Shown here: piece after piece, positions 45,201 to 58,800 of the stretch
Layout: each line of letters opens with the position of its first letter
How positions within the stretch are numbered: the first letter of the stretch is position 1
NCBI GenBank assembly: GCA_003342815.1
Contig: PTEX01000205.1
Span: 764,252-828,251, forward strand
DNA from: Eudromia elegans
Lineage: Eukaryota > Chordata > Aves > Tinamiformes > Tinamidae
Reading direction: 5' to 3'
DNA length: 64,000 bases
Translations under genes and position numbers: made by a program
Notes under the pieces: generated by a model
Told to the model about the DNA's origin: nothing
The model's input: only the letters and a program-made list of their open reading frames with translations
The model's database searches: none

Positions 45201-48200
45201 ATTCTTATGTGTTTTTGATGCTAATTTGATCATTTCTGCATAGTTGTTACCTATCGAGCTCTGATACTTAGAGCATAATGTTTCAGTGTAGTGTATTGGC
45301 GCCCCGTACACAACCTCTTGAACTGGGTAGGAGCAGTGCAGTGTACAGTAGATTTCTGTATAGCTAAGCCTGGGCTTAGGGCAAATTTATTCTGTGTATA
45401 GAAATTGAAGAATGCTCTTGAGTTGATCCTATACTTGAAATATCTTGAAGCTTTAAGAGATTCTCTTGCTGTGAAAATCTGAAGTATTTGCAATAACTGG
45501 CAATACAGATTTTTTCCAGATGTGCAAAAAGTTGCCCCGAGTTATACTGACCTAAATAGCAAGTGATGATTTTTACTTATTCTTTTCATTATATCAAAAT
45601 GACGAAGAGCTTCTACTCACCAGTTCTGCGAAATTTGATGGGTATTTGTAAGTATATGAATAAGGAAACAGAAGCAGCTGGGAATAGGAGTGAATAGTGA
45701 AGTATGCCTTGATGGTAGAAAGATGTTCACGAATAAAATCAGCCAAAGCCTTGGTCTCCTTTTCAGACTCAGGTTCACGGCCACAGTAAGTAGAATCACA
45801 AGGGTTATTTGAGGCCCCAATACCTGGAAAAAAAAAATAAACAAGGATGAATTTAATGAATATTTATGAGACAAGCACTGTTTGTTGGGAGTGTGGTGAT
45901 CATACATCACATTCATGGCTAAACCTCGGAAAGTCTGCTGAGTTCTGCAGAAGATGGCACACATGCCACTTTTGGGGGGAGAATATTTTATTGCATAGTT
46001 AAGATGCTGGGTAGTGTGATGTAGCGTTCGGGAGATATTTCCTGTACTGCAGGCATGCTTGGAAGGACATGGCTGTTGTTGTAAATGCCTCTATAATCTA
46101 AGTCACTTGGCATATATTTCACTTGAGCACTCCTTTCCGTGCACGTTTTCCCCATTTCCAGGATGCTCCCAGGAACCAGCCAACTGGAACCAGTCAAGAG
46201 AAACCCCTCGCCCAAGGACTGAACCCAATCAAAATAGAATGGTGTTTGCAGAAATAATTGTACTAATGACCCTTGTAACCACGTCTCCTTTTTGCCGAAA
46301 ATTGAAGGCAAACTTCTCCCTAACACTATATTGGAGCTCGAAAGGGACCATATGCAGTGAAAGTCCCTACAAATGTATCTTGACTGTTGTACCTCTGAGT
46401 AGAAGTGTACAATTTGTGTTAGGAGACACTTACTGCACCACCCAGCGTTGAAGTTCCTGTTGGGATCAGTACCAATGCAGAGGCTGCCAGAGTTTTTAGA
46501 GCGTGTCTTTCTCCACATGCGGTTCTGAAATGCAATGGTTAAATGTGCATCAAAATTAAGAGACAATTCTAGCAGTTGATTAGGTCAGCAATGCTTTTGA
46601 GAAATAAAAATATACTTACATTTGTCCAAGTGTAAACATAGCCATCAATATTTAAAACAGGCAGGATGTAGAAGTCCAACCTGTCGAGAAGGTTGGTCAT
46701 GACACTGTCTTTTCCATAGGTCTGAACAGCCTAGTTGGAAAGAAGATGACAGAGCTGATGCCTCCATAGAACCAGAACAAAATGTCTCCTGTGTGTATTG
46801 AGAGGCCTGGGTTTGGATCAGGTATTAAGTAACGTGATAGTGATAGTGCAAAAAGTGGGGTTTGATCACTAGAAGTACTGCTTTTTTTTTGTTTGTTTTT
46901 TAGAAGACGTCTCTGAATTTCAGGGGAGTCTCAGAGGACTGCGCTCGTAAAGCACTTCTGCTAGCCCCGCTTGGACCCACTGTGCAAAGCCACTGCTGGT
47001 GTCGGGAACATCCATGAATTAAGCGGCCAGACAGAGAAAATGTCAGCTGTGGTGACGTGAATTGCTAAGAGAAAAATGATAACACCTACTGTCTGCCGCC
47101 GGGCTGGGAGGTAATGAAATCACGTCCCCATTGACTCCACCGAGATGCCACTTTCAATTTCCCCTGCTCCTTACACGAAACCTCATGGCTGGCTGAAAAG
47201 ACAGATTACACTTGCCCCCGGTTTCTGTGCCAGCGTGGCCTGCTGGAGTGCTTTGCCTTCCCTCCGCTCAGGTTTTAAACGCCAGCTGCTGCTTCTGGTT
47301 TTAGCTTTTTTTTTTTTCCTTTTACTTCAAGTGGAAATTCTTGCAAAACCTTGGACTGTTTGTAAAACTATTTCATTCAAAGACTGAAATGCCCTAGCTA
47401 AGTTTTCTACCTATGAGTCTTTTTAAAGATATACCACTCCCTGTTTTAGAAAGCATTGTGTCCAACCTAAAGTGACAGCTCAAAGCGGGATGTGGATGGA
47501 TGCTATTTCTGTCAGGAATTCCTGAGTCGAGTGTGGAGAGATACAGCTCCAGCCTTCCTCCCCTCTTGGGTGCGTTTCCTTGGGGCACCCTGCCTTTGCT
47601 TCCCGGGAAGGATCCCATCCTCTCAGCTGTCTTGCTGTGCAAGCCTGACTGCTGGGAGAATAGGGCTTGATGCTGTGGAGCCTTCCCTGCATACAATCCA
47701 TCACCTCCCGAAATTGCCCTCGGTTGTCTTATTCCTTGTGCCCTGGGATTATGTAAAGAGTGTGACTTGATTTATAATGTTGCTGGAGCTGTTCGCTTGT
47801 CTCCAGCCTTTCTCTGACTACAGGTGCAAAGAGGAATCTATATGTTAAGCCTTATCTATAGATAACCTTTTCAGTTACACAAGCTAAGGGAGTCTTAAAA
47901 TTCTCAGATTAAAGGGGCAGCAGTTAAGATCGTTAAGTTTAAATCGTAATGCCCTGATCATCTGAGGTGAGAGAAGGGATGTGCGGGTGTGTATTAAGAG
48001 GACGAAAAAAGAAAGCGATCTGCGTTGGCTTCAGCCCTTGGCTCGCGCTGTTATCAAAATAGTTGAGTTTTGTAAAACGTGTTTTCATTATTAAGGTTAC
48101 TGACTTCTTTCACAAACCACTGGCAGAAGGCAGGGGAGATCCACTCTCTAGCATGGAAACCACAATCCATAAAGATGGCCTTCTTATTTGTTCCACGTTT

Positions 48201-51200
48201 TCCCACCTAGGCAGAAATAGAACAAAACAAGAAAAAGGTCTTCAGCAAAATAATTTGTTTGCAGAACCAGTCAGTCAGACTACTGACCTAAAGAGTAAGA
48301 CTTATTATATAAGCATGACATTTTTTGACTAACAGGAAAACTGTGGATTGCTTTCGGTTCTAGCTGACCGTGAGCTTCCAACTAAAATCAGTCCTAATAT
48401 ATATTTTTTTTAATAATGCACTTTGATTATTGGTTATTCTGCACTAATTATATATTTCCAGTAATGGCTCTAATTGTTGATCCTGTTTTGTTGGATGCTA
48501 AATTATAGTAAATGCTTCTGTAATTTTAAGCAGGTTATCTTTATCCTTTCATCTTTGGTTAATTAGTGATATTTTATTCACAATCCCTATATGATATTCA
48601 TTGATCCTTTTAGAGTAACTGGGTTAACAAACATATGGAGAGAATATAAAAGTTCATGATAATTTACACTGCTGACAGGAATGTGCTTAAATTTCCACAT
48701 AATTCATTGTGCTTTTCTTTTTAAATTTATATCTTAAAGTGGAAGGTGAAAAAAAATCACAGTATAAGTAGTGCACAAAATATATTTGATTTCATACAAA
48801 ATTTATATGTTTATATTATATGTTAGCCTTAGTGATGATTTAATAAACATCAAAATCGTGAGGTTTGCAGGCGAAAACAGTCTGGCACGTAGAAACCAAA
48901 GCACTTACTTTGAGCAGGTACATTTGCCGTCCTTCATACGTTTCCCCAATTACACTGCGAGAGACAAGGTCTGGGTTCGCAGCAGCAATGTCAGCGGTCC
49001 AGGCAGCAATCTGTTTAATACGAAATTTAAACTCACAGATGTCTCTGTTCTCAGGTTCAGAACAATTAATTCACAGGCTTTAAGTCAGAAAGTCTGTCTG
49101 AGTATCTAAACCTAACCTACTATTTAATACAGTTTGTAGACCTCCAAGAATTAATTCCTGCTTGTATTAAAGCTATGTTATTTTAAATATATTCTGTCTC
49201 TAATTTTATTTCAGTGATAGTGCCCCATTGCAGATCTCATTAAAGCTATTCCATTGACCGATTGCCTGAATTAAGGTTTTTCCTAATGTGAATTTGTCTA
49301 AATCCTGTCTCAGTCAGTGAAGTATGGCTGGTAAATTAAAAAAGCCCTCCAGTACTGAATGTTGATCTGGTATAGTCCTTATAGATGATAACCTTGTCAG
49401 CCTTTAAAGATGACTGTTTTCCTTGTTAAGCAAAATGGATTGTGTTCCTTTAATGTTCTACATACTGTCATGTTTTTCAGTTTCATGGCTCTTCTTCATC
49501 CTTGAACTGTTGACAGAAGTACTGGACAGGAATTTTAGGATCAGCCACCAATGCCAATTTTAGAAGAGACAAAAATCTCCTTCCATTAATTCAATATTTT
49601 CATGTTTGCGTATTAAGGGAAGTATAAGTAGAATGTCTTGCTATGGGAACAAACTCCTTTTCCTTCATGTGCCTTCAGAAGCCCCCAAGAAGGGGTCACA
49701 TTCAGACATACACACAAAGTGGTTTCTGCTCAAAGATCTGTGATCTTAAGAGAAAGACAAGAGACAATAAAAAGAGGCAGATAGACTGCCAAGACAATAC
49801 TGGAATTAGTGGTCAACATTATCAGTGTTGGTGGGGTTTAGCATGCCGATAACCTAGGTGGAGCTGAAGGAGATTTTGTTCTTATTTTTAAATAGCCTTG
49901 AAAAAGGAGATTTTTTTTTTCTTTCTTAGAAGAGTTCAGGAGAAGGAGAATTGATTAGTTGTTTTAGGCTTTATATAAATATCACTGTGAGAAGAAGCAC
50001 AAATGTTCTTTTTAAAAAAATCAGGTGGTCAGTATATCAAAGATTAGCACAAAAACAGTATTCTTGGAAGAAAATATATGAAAGGGAGAATCTCACACTT
50101 TTTTCTTTAATGTCTCTGTGATGAATCATAAAAGTAATGGAAGAGAAAGAAGAGCTTGGAAGAGTTGTATTAATGGATGGAGCAGAGGAAGAAGAGTGAA
50201 GAAGGATGGAAGCATATCAGAAGCTATCTTGGTTGCATAAACTAAGAACAGAGTCAAACGAGTGGCAAAATCTGACCTTACCGTTTCCCATTCATTGTAC
50301 TTCTCATAGCTGTGCCCAGCAGCACGAACTTTGCTGTCAAACTGAGCTTCCATTGCAGTCTGCAGGTCGTCAATCAAAACTCTGCAATAAGGCACCACCA
50401 AAAGTGTGAAGAGAGTCGCAGCATTTATTAGCAGAAGAGCAAGCATGAGGTAGATATTTGAGGGTTCCGTTTCTGGAATTATGGCTACAGGGATTGCGAA
50501 GTGAGATGTAGGGGATGTGAATTGTGCAGTTGAAAGTAATATATATTAGGTGCAAGTTTTAACCTACTTCCTCCTTCCTCCTTGCTTCCAGAGTGATCAA
50601 GGAGCAATAGGTTCCTCTGAACCAGGCTCTACTTTGATATGAACGAACCTTCAGGATGGTGATGGTTTGTTTTAGAAAGAGTGGCAATGCTAAGAGATAG
50701 TGTTAGGAATAACGAGTCTGTATATGAAATCAGCCCTGTTTTACCTCATATTGACCTCATGCTGCCAGATTGTCCCTGTCTAGAAGAGGAAAAGGGCCTT
50801 CTCTTGAACCAGAGGCCCTGCAGGACAACTGTACTGCAGTAACGTAACAGCCCTGGGGAGCAACACACAGATGTTTGCCTGATGAAACTTGTCTCTCAAG
50901 CCAAGTTTCCAGACTTTGGGAGTGGTTTGTTAGCTCTGTTGCAGATTAGATGTGATGTGAGCCATTAAAGCAGCAAAGTACTGCAGCAAGGTAACCCCAG
51001 TATTCTGTCTGCTGTTGACTTAATCCCTCCCGTGAACCTTTCCCAGAGATTGAAACCAAGACACAGCTCATCACCAAGCATATTCTAGAGAACGTTTTGC
51101 TTATATTTCAACCTCGTCTATAAAAAAGTGCAGTTGTCTTGTTTTTCCCCTGCTTGCCTTAGTATTCTTGCGGAACTTGCTCCTAACTTCAGGATATGTC

Positions 51201-54200
51201 CTTGATCACTCGTGATTTGGGTATAAGAGCGAGAGGCCGATTTGTGAGGCACTACCAGCTTTCAGAACAAGCAGTGCAAACAACTGCGTGGACGTGGTGT
51301 TGCGGCATTGCAGCCACACTTCAAAAGCCTTGTAACTACTGGGGCTGCCGCAAGGACACTCCGCTCCAGCGTGTCAGGGACACCTTACAGACATTACGGC
51401 CTTTGCAAGTGAAAGATTTGTGCACGGACCTGAGGGAGTTTGTGAAAATTATAGGAAATATTAGCGTGTGTAGAGTAACTCCTCCTTTGCCAAGGAGGAA
51501 ATTCCACTGAAATTGGAGTCTCATGCGGTGTGTGGGCTGTGGCTCTACTGAAAGCAATCTCTTATAGAATGTTTCTAGACTTCCTGCCCTGAGCGGGATC
51601 CAAATCAGACATGTTTAACACAATGTTAAACTGGTAATTTTAGGGATGGATTATCTTTAGATTTAGTAGATCATAAAAGCTATGTCGAATAAGAATTGCA
51701 TGATGTAGGACAAAGGAGTTTGATCTAGTGGCAACGACTTGGGGCTGAGAGCCAACAACTTCCCACTCTCTCTGCCAAATGAAGTCGTGACAATTTAACG
51801 AAGGAGCACTGACTGCCAGTGCTGGGGAATGGTGGTGTTGAAAGAATATCCATTGCATGGAATATGCATGGGAGGAGCCTGCCAACCAAGCTGGACCAAG
51901 CCAATTTGTGAGGCTCAACGGGGTTAATAAAAGCAATGAAAACGCCAGTGCTCCTTTCCCCGCGCTGGCCCAAATCCAAGTGTTGATCCAGGATGAACGG
52001 CTGCACATTTACTGGAAGATGTCGAGGCTGAGCTGTTGCCCGGTCCTCCTCTCTTCTCCTCACCCTCTCAGCAGTGCTGCTTGCTACAGAGCTGCTGTTG
52101 TCAGGCATGTGTAAAGGCAGTGGCGGTGTGGTCTGCTCCTGCTGCTTGTGCTGTGGTTCTACTAAAGAAGTATTTAAGGCAATTAAAAGCTTTCTCTCTG
52201 GAGAAACACCTGCCATGGATCTGCTGTGTGCCCTGAGTAAGCCCACAGCCTGGGAATCCCATCTTACCGCTCCCTTCACCTGGCAACTGATTGCTCTTTG
52301 TCAGTGGTTTCTTTTGCTGCTCCAGTTATTGCTGTCTGGCTTAGAGAACTCTGTGGGGAGCCCCTCCTGCTGGCCCTTGAGATCATGATTTTCTAGCCTC
52401 GGATCCTTAGTGTTCCTATGCAAACCTTTCCTCTGCTGCATTTTATCTTCACTGGAACAGGTTTCTTGCACCACCCTATCCCAGCCCGGCATACTGCAGT
52501 GGCCTTTCACTTAGAGGAAATTCCTGGCAATATGTCTTTCAGCTTCCAGTTTCCTCTCACCATCAATGTTTTGCCTCACCCCTTTAAACCACAGCAGCTA
52601 CCCTCCGTTTGGAAAGTCATAGGAAAGCTGACTCCGGGAGAGGCATCTGCAGGAGGCAGGAAGGTTGTGACAGGATGATGAACTATCAGCCATGAAAAGA
52701 TTCCCAGCGTTTCATCTCCTTCTCCTTTAAAATACAGCAGTGAGAACAAACTTACCTATACTCCATTTTGTTTTGTGCCAAAAGACTCTCCACCTCAAAA
52801 GTCTTGTCAGCTTCAACTTGGAAATCAACCTTCATTTTTGGCTTTACCTGTGTGACCGAGTCTGGCTGCCAAAAGTCAATCTGAAAAATGAATATATATA
52901 AAATATATATGTATTACTGAGATTTTTTTTAGGTGGATGTATGTGTGGTAGTGATGTTGATTGGGATTAATAAACCGAATTTATTTCCCATCATATTACA
53001 GCGATCTGATCTTGCTTGCCAGAAGTATCAGTGCAACATTTCATTGGAAATCATTCAAGAAAATGTGGTCAGGTCCTGCAGCCACATTTCTGGAAATGGC
53101 AGTGACATTTTCATGAAAGTCCCCATTCAAAATATGAGCTTTGAACAACTGAGGCATCAAGAGGGAGCAGCACACAGTGATTTGGACGCAAGATCCAGAA
53201 GGTTTGTAAGTCTGCTCAAAGAATAATGTATAAATGCCAAGTATTAACTCTTATTTTTTCTTCGCACTGTCTCAATTTGGAGTTTTTATTTTACTTAATG
53301 GAGACTGCTCTGATCTTGCCCAGTGCTCAGTTTACAGTCGTGGGATGCTCTACAGGTAAAAGTCCACTCCTTGATTTCTTTGTGAGGGTTACGTGTGTCA
53401 GGATGATAGATGTGCAATCAAAGTTAATCGCAGGCCCAGAATGGGTGTAACTAGAGCACTGTTTATGTTGCACAGATACTGAAGTCCTCTGAGCTGCTGC
53501 TAGCAGGCTTAAGTAGCAAGGGAGTACACATATCAAGGGTCTATGTTTTCTTGAATCTGAAAAGGCATACTTTGCATGTGTAAACATTACTAATCTGAGA
53601 AAAAATATTTAAATATATTTTCTCCTTGGTATCTCAGCACCGAGCATAAAATTATTACCTCAGGATTATAATAATGTAAACAGACATCTGCGTATATTAT
53701 GATAAATCAATATTCCCAGTTTAAGCAACCAACATTTTCTTTTCTTACAGTTGAGATAATTAGCCTATTTTATGTTTTAATTGTCATCTTTTAATACTCT
53801 TTTTTTACCTCTTGATCATACTAAGTCATACTAAATACCATCCCATTACTTAAATGGGACGTTGCTTAAAGTGTTTCATCATAATCTGTCATCCCAAGTG
53901 TGACATAAAGTTACCATTTCCTTTTAAAGGAAAAAAGAAAGCATCAGCCTAAATCAATCTGCAATAGCTCTGAGTAAAATGTTATGACGTTTATTTGAAA
54001 GAGACTTTTTGATGCAAAGATGACTGGAGTTTTGAACACTGTAGAGTCAGTGTTACCAGTTCTTAATGAGTAGGTCTGCTCTGCATACCCTGTACATTTT
54101 TTTTCTATGACTACAGCATATCAGACAGGCACAGGTTTATGAATGATATGCAACAACAAAAAAATCCACTATCTTTTACAGCCTTTTTCATTCACTATAC

Positions 54201-55791
54201 AGATTTGATTGGAGGTTTTAGCTTACACAACATTAGACAACACTGAGCTCCCAGCTCTGTAGTGTCAGGATACTAGAAATACTTTTCAGAAATCTGCTAG
54301 GAAAGGCTGTTGCTTTTACAAGTATATTTAGGACTGCAAGCCAAGTCTGGACACTGATATTGCTCTAAGGGAATTGTGCCCTCATAGGGTAGTGTTCGGT
54401 TCAGGGTGGACAAGTCGACAGCACTGCTAGAATTTCCCCTATTTTTGCTCAAGCCCACTGCAGATCCCCTGTGTTTAAAGTCCATATTACAGGTAAAAAC
54501 AAAGCTGTTTTGCCAACCTAATGCCTCCTCAGCTTTTCATCTCGTGAATGTAAAGGAGAATGTAAGGGCTGGTGGGCATAGCTATAAACTATGTTTTCAA
54601 GCAATATGAATATTCCAGGATATATTATTAAGTCAGTCCTGACTGACTGCTTTGCGTAACAATGGTAGCTCAGAGATCTTTTCTTTGTTTAAAAGAAAAA
54701 GGAAAACAAACAGTCCTTCAGGTGAATTTCTTTATAGTACGCACTTAAAAGTAAGCATGGTGTATTAATTTTCTGAATTAGGATAAGGAGACAGCAACAT
54801 GCCAATAACATATTTTTCTATAGAATACTCTTCCAGCATGTTATACTGTTGATAGTAGTCCTCCACATCTGTACTTCATTTAAAATACTATCCTTTCATC
54901 CTACAGATAATGGTGTCTTTCTCACCAACAGCTATTTTACAACATCAAAGCTTAAGAGGATATTGAAAACACATTTGCTGTCTTTATTGTTTTTTCTCAT
55001 GTCACTGTGTCATCATATATCAATATATCAAGGCCATTAAGAAACATGCAGCTTGACTGGGGAGAAAGAAAGCTTTAAAGGATAGTCAGAGAAGAGAAGA
55101 TGGCATGCGAGACTAAAGGCTAGAGAAAGGCTCAGTTTGCTGAGTGCATAGATTTTTAGAGGATTTACTTGAGCAAAATGTTTTGCCTATAATGGAAAAA
55201 GTCCTGCTACTTAGGATGTCTATGGTTTATCTAATACATTCTTGAAAGTACTCGCTATTGGGGATTTTTTTTTTAATTAATAAAAACTGGTAGGCCCTTT
55301 GATATGCAGACTAGGTTGGCTGCTTTTTCTAGGAAGAAATTGGAGTGGATGTGTTTGAGTCTGGCTTTATTACCCTGTCCTGCGCCTTCTGGAGAGACAC
55401 TGCAGCTGAATTGAATGGAATTGGGATTGGGGCTGTGATTCAGCAGCATGACTGTTTGGTTTTGAGAAATGCATTAGTAAAAGAAAAGAAAGAAAGATTC
55501 CTTGCAAATGCAGCATAGCCCCTTCCCCAAGTTCTTTACCTGCATTCTGCTGGCAAGGGCATTGATAATTTCCACCTGTTCTTCATTCTGTGGAATCACA
55601 CGAAACACCTTCTGGCTGAAAGGGGAGAGAAAGATTGGGTTTGAAACAGGCAGGTCAATTGAAGGGATTTTGTTCTTGCAAAGGAAGATTTATAAATATA
55701 AACTTGATGTCTATTCTTACCCATCAAAGGCAAGATCCTGCAGCTGAGCAGAAACAGCTGCAGTGCCTATGAGAACCAAAAGCGCCCACAT
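36213..55791 (-). CDS. CPB1: procarboxypeptidase B, pancreatic (11 coding exons)
   Basis: Coding exons in transcript order: 55721-55791, 55540-55615, 52756-52880, 50282-50381, 48909-49010, 48105-48206, 46620-46730, 46434-46524, 45621-45823, 37522-37606, 36213-36400. They join in phase to 417 residues, the human length. A signal peptide (about 1-15) precedes an activation peptide ending at Arg110; trypsin cleavage there would free the mature M14A zinc exopeptidase. Zinc ligands are His176 and Glu179 (FHAREW) and His304 (TIHSYSQ). Substrate contacts Arg178, Arg234, Asn251 and Arg252 (DPNRNF) and Tyr356 are present, and Glu378 (FTFELRD) is the catalytic base. Asp363 (GGSDDW) is the S1' pocket acid that sets specificity for C-terminal Lys and Arg, which separates it from carboxypeptidase A. 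It is secreted and digestive. Intron 9 is the longest, at 8 kb. Nothing is broken. Confidence 0.98.
42150..42558 (+). mobile_element. CR1 LINE fragment with intact 3' end in CPB1 intron 9
   Basis: Sense-oriented CR1 3' part: GAAGAATTTCTTAACGGTGA, GGGTGACAGAGCACTGGAAC, AGGCTGCCCAGAGAGGTGGT, then GGTTGGACTAGATGACCTCT, ending in three ATTCTATG-type octamers at 42537-42558. The sequence is less diverged than the other two copies, so it is probably a younger insertion. It is 5'-truncated (start about 42150-42235) and antisense to CPB1 transcription. A short open frame across it is part of the old ORF2 end. Confidence 0.92.
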
Positions 55792-55840
55792 GATTTTTTT
55801 TTTTTAAGGAAAATGCAGGGCTTTCAGCTCTTCTAGGCTG

Positions 55841-55850
55841 CTTTTATAAT
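55841..55850 (-). promoter_or_regulatory. CPB1 TATA box
   Basis: The minus strand reads ATTATAAAAG, 50-60 bases before the CPB1 start codon. With initiation about 25-30 bases downstream, the 5' UTR would be only some 25-30 nt. A strong TATA box and short leader are usual for highly expressed exocrine-pancreas genes. An E-box CAGCTG about 100 bp further upstream (near 55950) may be a PTF1-type site, but this is weak. Confidence 0.75.
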
Positions 55851-55851
55851 C

Positions 55852-58800
55852 TGTTCTGTACTGTTCTTTATTGATTATACACTAGAAAAAAAAATACTGA
55901 TCAACTGATGGCCTTCTCTGTGTGCTATTTTTGATGCATTTTTACTCCACAGCTGTGAAAACAGTTACAAGTCTCAGGGGTAGTTAAGGAATATTACTAC
56001 TTGAACTGGATAAACACTTTTTATCAAAAAAGTGAAATTAATTTACCTCCTATCTGTTTGTGAATTTTGATGAGCAATTTTAGTGGCTGTTTTTTGCAGT
56101 CATTTGGTTGCTGGATTACAAGCTTCACTTTATAGTACTTTACGGTTGCCTTATGTGGAGGCAGATATCTGTCACGTACAGCTGCTGTTTGACGGGTCGT
56201 CTCAATGACACAGCATTGTCACTGCTCCTGAGTGGTGTGGGTCAAACTCTCACAAGGGAGAGGAAATGCAGCTGGTATGTATGAATTATCACTTTTTTTT
56301 TTTCCATCAAAGAAGAAAGGTCCTAAACTTGTTCTTTACTCAAGTCATTTTGTTCAAAATCCTGAGTAAGCCAGATTTATAAAGAACTGAAGGTGCAGAA
56401 ATTCGTTGTCGTAGTGAGGTTGTACGTATAGTCCACATAAATCACTGATTCCTGCATATCGTCCAAGTAAATCATGTAAGGATCGGAGCTAAATGCCCAT
56501 TAAATTATATGCAGACAAAGAAGATTAAATGCAATGTGGCCATTCAAAAACATTTTCAGATTTGCCTCTCATGCTTCAACTATTTAAAAAGCAATGGTGT
56601 CTTTGCCTCGCTGCACTTGCATCTGTTTACTTTTTGTTAATGTGTTCTTGGCATTAAATGTAACGTTAATTGTCTGTTGATGCTGTGTCCTGAGGTGAAT
56701 GATGTTTCTAACAGGGGGTTCCTAAATATAGTGTATAACTAGATGAAGAACAGAATTTAGAAGTTCAGTTCTGTCCTCTGCTATGCCTGAGTGGCCAGAC
56801 AAATTCCAGGGGTTTGGACACAGATGTTCCTGAACGTATTCTTTGAACCCAAAATAACTGCGTTTGGGCTCTGAGCAAGAAATCTGCATATATGCATACC
56901 ACATAATAAGGTAAAAAAATAGAAAATATATCCTTTTCAGATTAAAAGATGTAGTGACTATTTCAAAGAGGAGAAAACAGAATTGTTGATGGCTGCTTTA
57001 AGAGTTAACGTGGCACCAGAGAGCACTTAGCTTTTGTGGGGCTTTCTGGAACCAACCCAGCAAAGCTGCAGCAATCCTATTTAGAAAACATCCTATATCT
57101 GTATATATTAATAAATGTAGGAGATTATGCTTATGCTTAATGGTATCTCAGAATATCACGTTATATACATCCTATATTTTTAAAAAATAAATGCAGGAGT
57201 ACAAGCTTAACAGTATAGCCCATGATGAATATGTTCCTAAGATTCCAGAATTGCACTGAGCCTATTTATTCAACAGCTATGTTTACCAGATCACAGGGTT
57301 TGAACTTGCTTTACAATTAATGACCTAATTTGAAGCACTGCAGGCTCTTGCCCGGCAATAACCTTCTTTGGAGTCAAGTCTCCTAAGAAGGATGACAGCA
57401 GGGGTTATTCTGACAGAGTGCCAAAGCAATACTGCAAAGTCTTCAGAAGTTTTAATTTTAAGATGAGATCTATGATATTAGATAAAATGGTCTGGTCCTA
57501 TGAACACTCTAAGACAATAATGTGGAGATGATCAAGCCCAGAACTTGCAAAGAATAAATGATCACAAGAAGTAATCAAACAAATTGCAGATGTCATCATT
57601 CCCCGTTGAGCACTGAGAAGCATCTTGGAAATAGAAGACTGCCAGATTTCAATGCTTGAATTTACTTTTAAGAAATTCTTTGTGCCTTTTCATGCAGTTG
57701 GAGATTTTTTTTCCCCTAAACAATCACTAACACAGCGTTGCTGCCCTCAGTTACTACTGGGCTGGCATGCTTTACAGAGTACTGCGATTTCTGAGGGCTC
57801 TCTTTGCTATTTCCATCACAGGCGAGGCCAGAAAAAAGCAATCTGGAGTATTTCTGAAGTGTTCATTTTGCATCTCAAGATTGATGGTATTGTGTCAGAT
57901 TAGCTCATAATCTAGCCCTAAACACTGTCTTGTTTTCTAACTATATTATATAAATGTTCAATATTTGTGTGATAACAGGGCAGCATAAGGATAAATAAAA
58001 TAGTAAATTAAATTTAGTTAAGCCATCTGTTCCTTTTATTGTCTGATTACAAGCCAACAGCACATCAGTTGGCCATGGCTGAGTAAACCTTGGCCTTTAG
58101 CACATAACACTGAATGCAAAGGCTAGCGTTTGCCCTCTCTTTGAAAATATTAACAAAGAAGATTATTTATTTTTAATAAAAAAGAAAAACAAGCAAACAA
58201 CAACAACAAAAAGAGCTGATACTCAAAGAAAGATAGGGAAGTATATAGTAATTTCTATCAGAACATATATTTTTTTCTAATACCTAATAATGAGCACAAC
58301 TGAAAAAAGCGGCTATCAATCATTGCAATTTTGTTATGATTTTCTTTTTGATCATCTAAAAATCAAGCCTTGTATGATGTTATCACTCACAGAGAGTATT
58401 CCCTGTATTTAGTGGCATGAGCTCTAAAGAAACTTTTGATGCTAGTAATTGGCTGTATTCCAGCTGAAATTCATTTTCCTAGTAATTTCATATTACAGTT
58501 TTAGGAGGAGAAATCCTGTGGTATTCCACTTTGAAAAAGCTTATGAAAGCAAAGCACAGACTGATAAAAGGAAAAAACACATACCAGTGTTAGCATTTCA
58601 CAAGCATCTTTTTTTCTTATGAAGTCTTTCATCCCATTTGTTATCAAACTGAGTCCAACAGCTTCAGTGTAAATATCTTTTTTTTCTATGAGCTCTCAGT
58701 AGATCGATTTCCTGAATCAGTTTGTTGAATTATATTTTTAAAAAATCTAGTATCTTTTAGTCATAAAATATTGTGAATTCTAATAATCCCTCGCTCACAA

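Noticed and set aside
51725..52279. 184-residue minus-strand frame in CPB1 intron 3
   Set aside because: It has no splice link to CPB1 exons and no recognisable domain, and its composition is mixed. The intron is complete with proper ends without it. I treat it as chance, though conservation of this stretch was not tested.
36213..55791. Possible second carboxypeptidase (CPA3-like) mixed into the locus
   Set aside because: All eleven exons fit one CPB1 chain in phase, including the Asp363 specificity residue, and no leftover carboxypeptidase exon was found.
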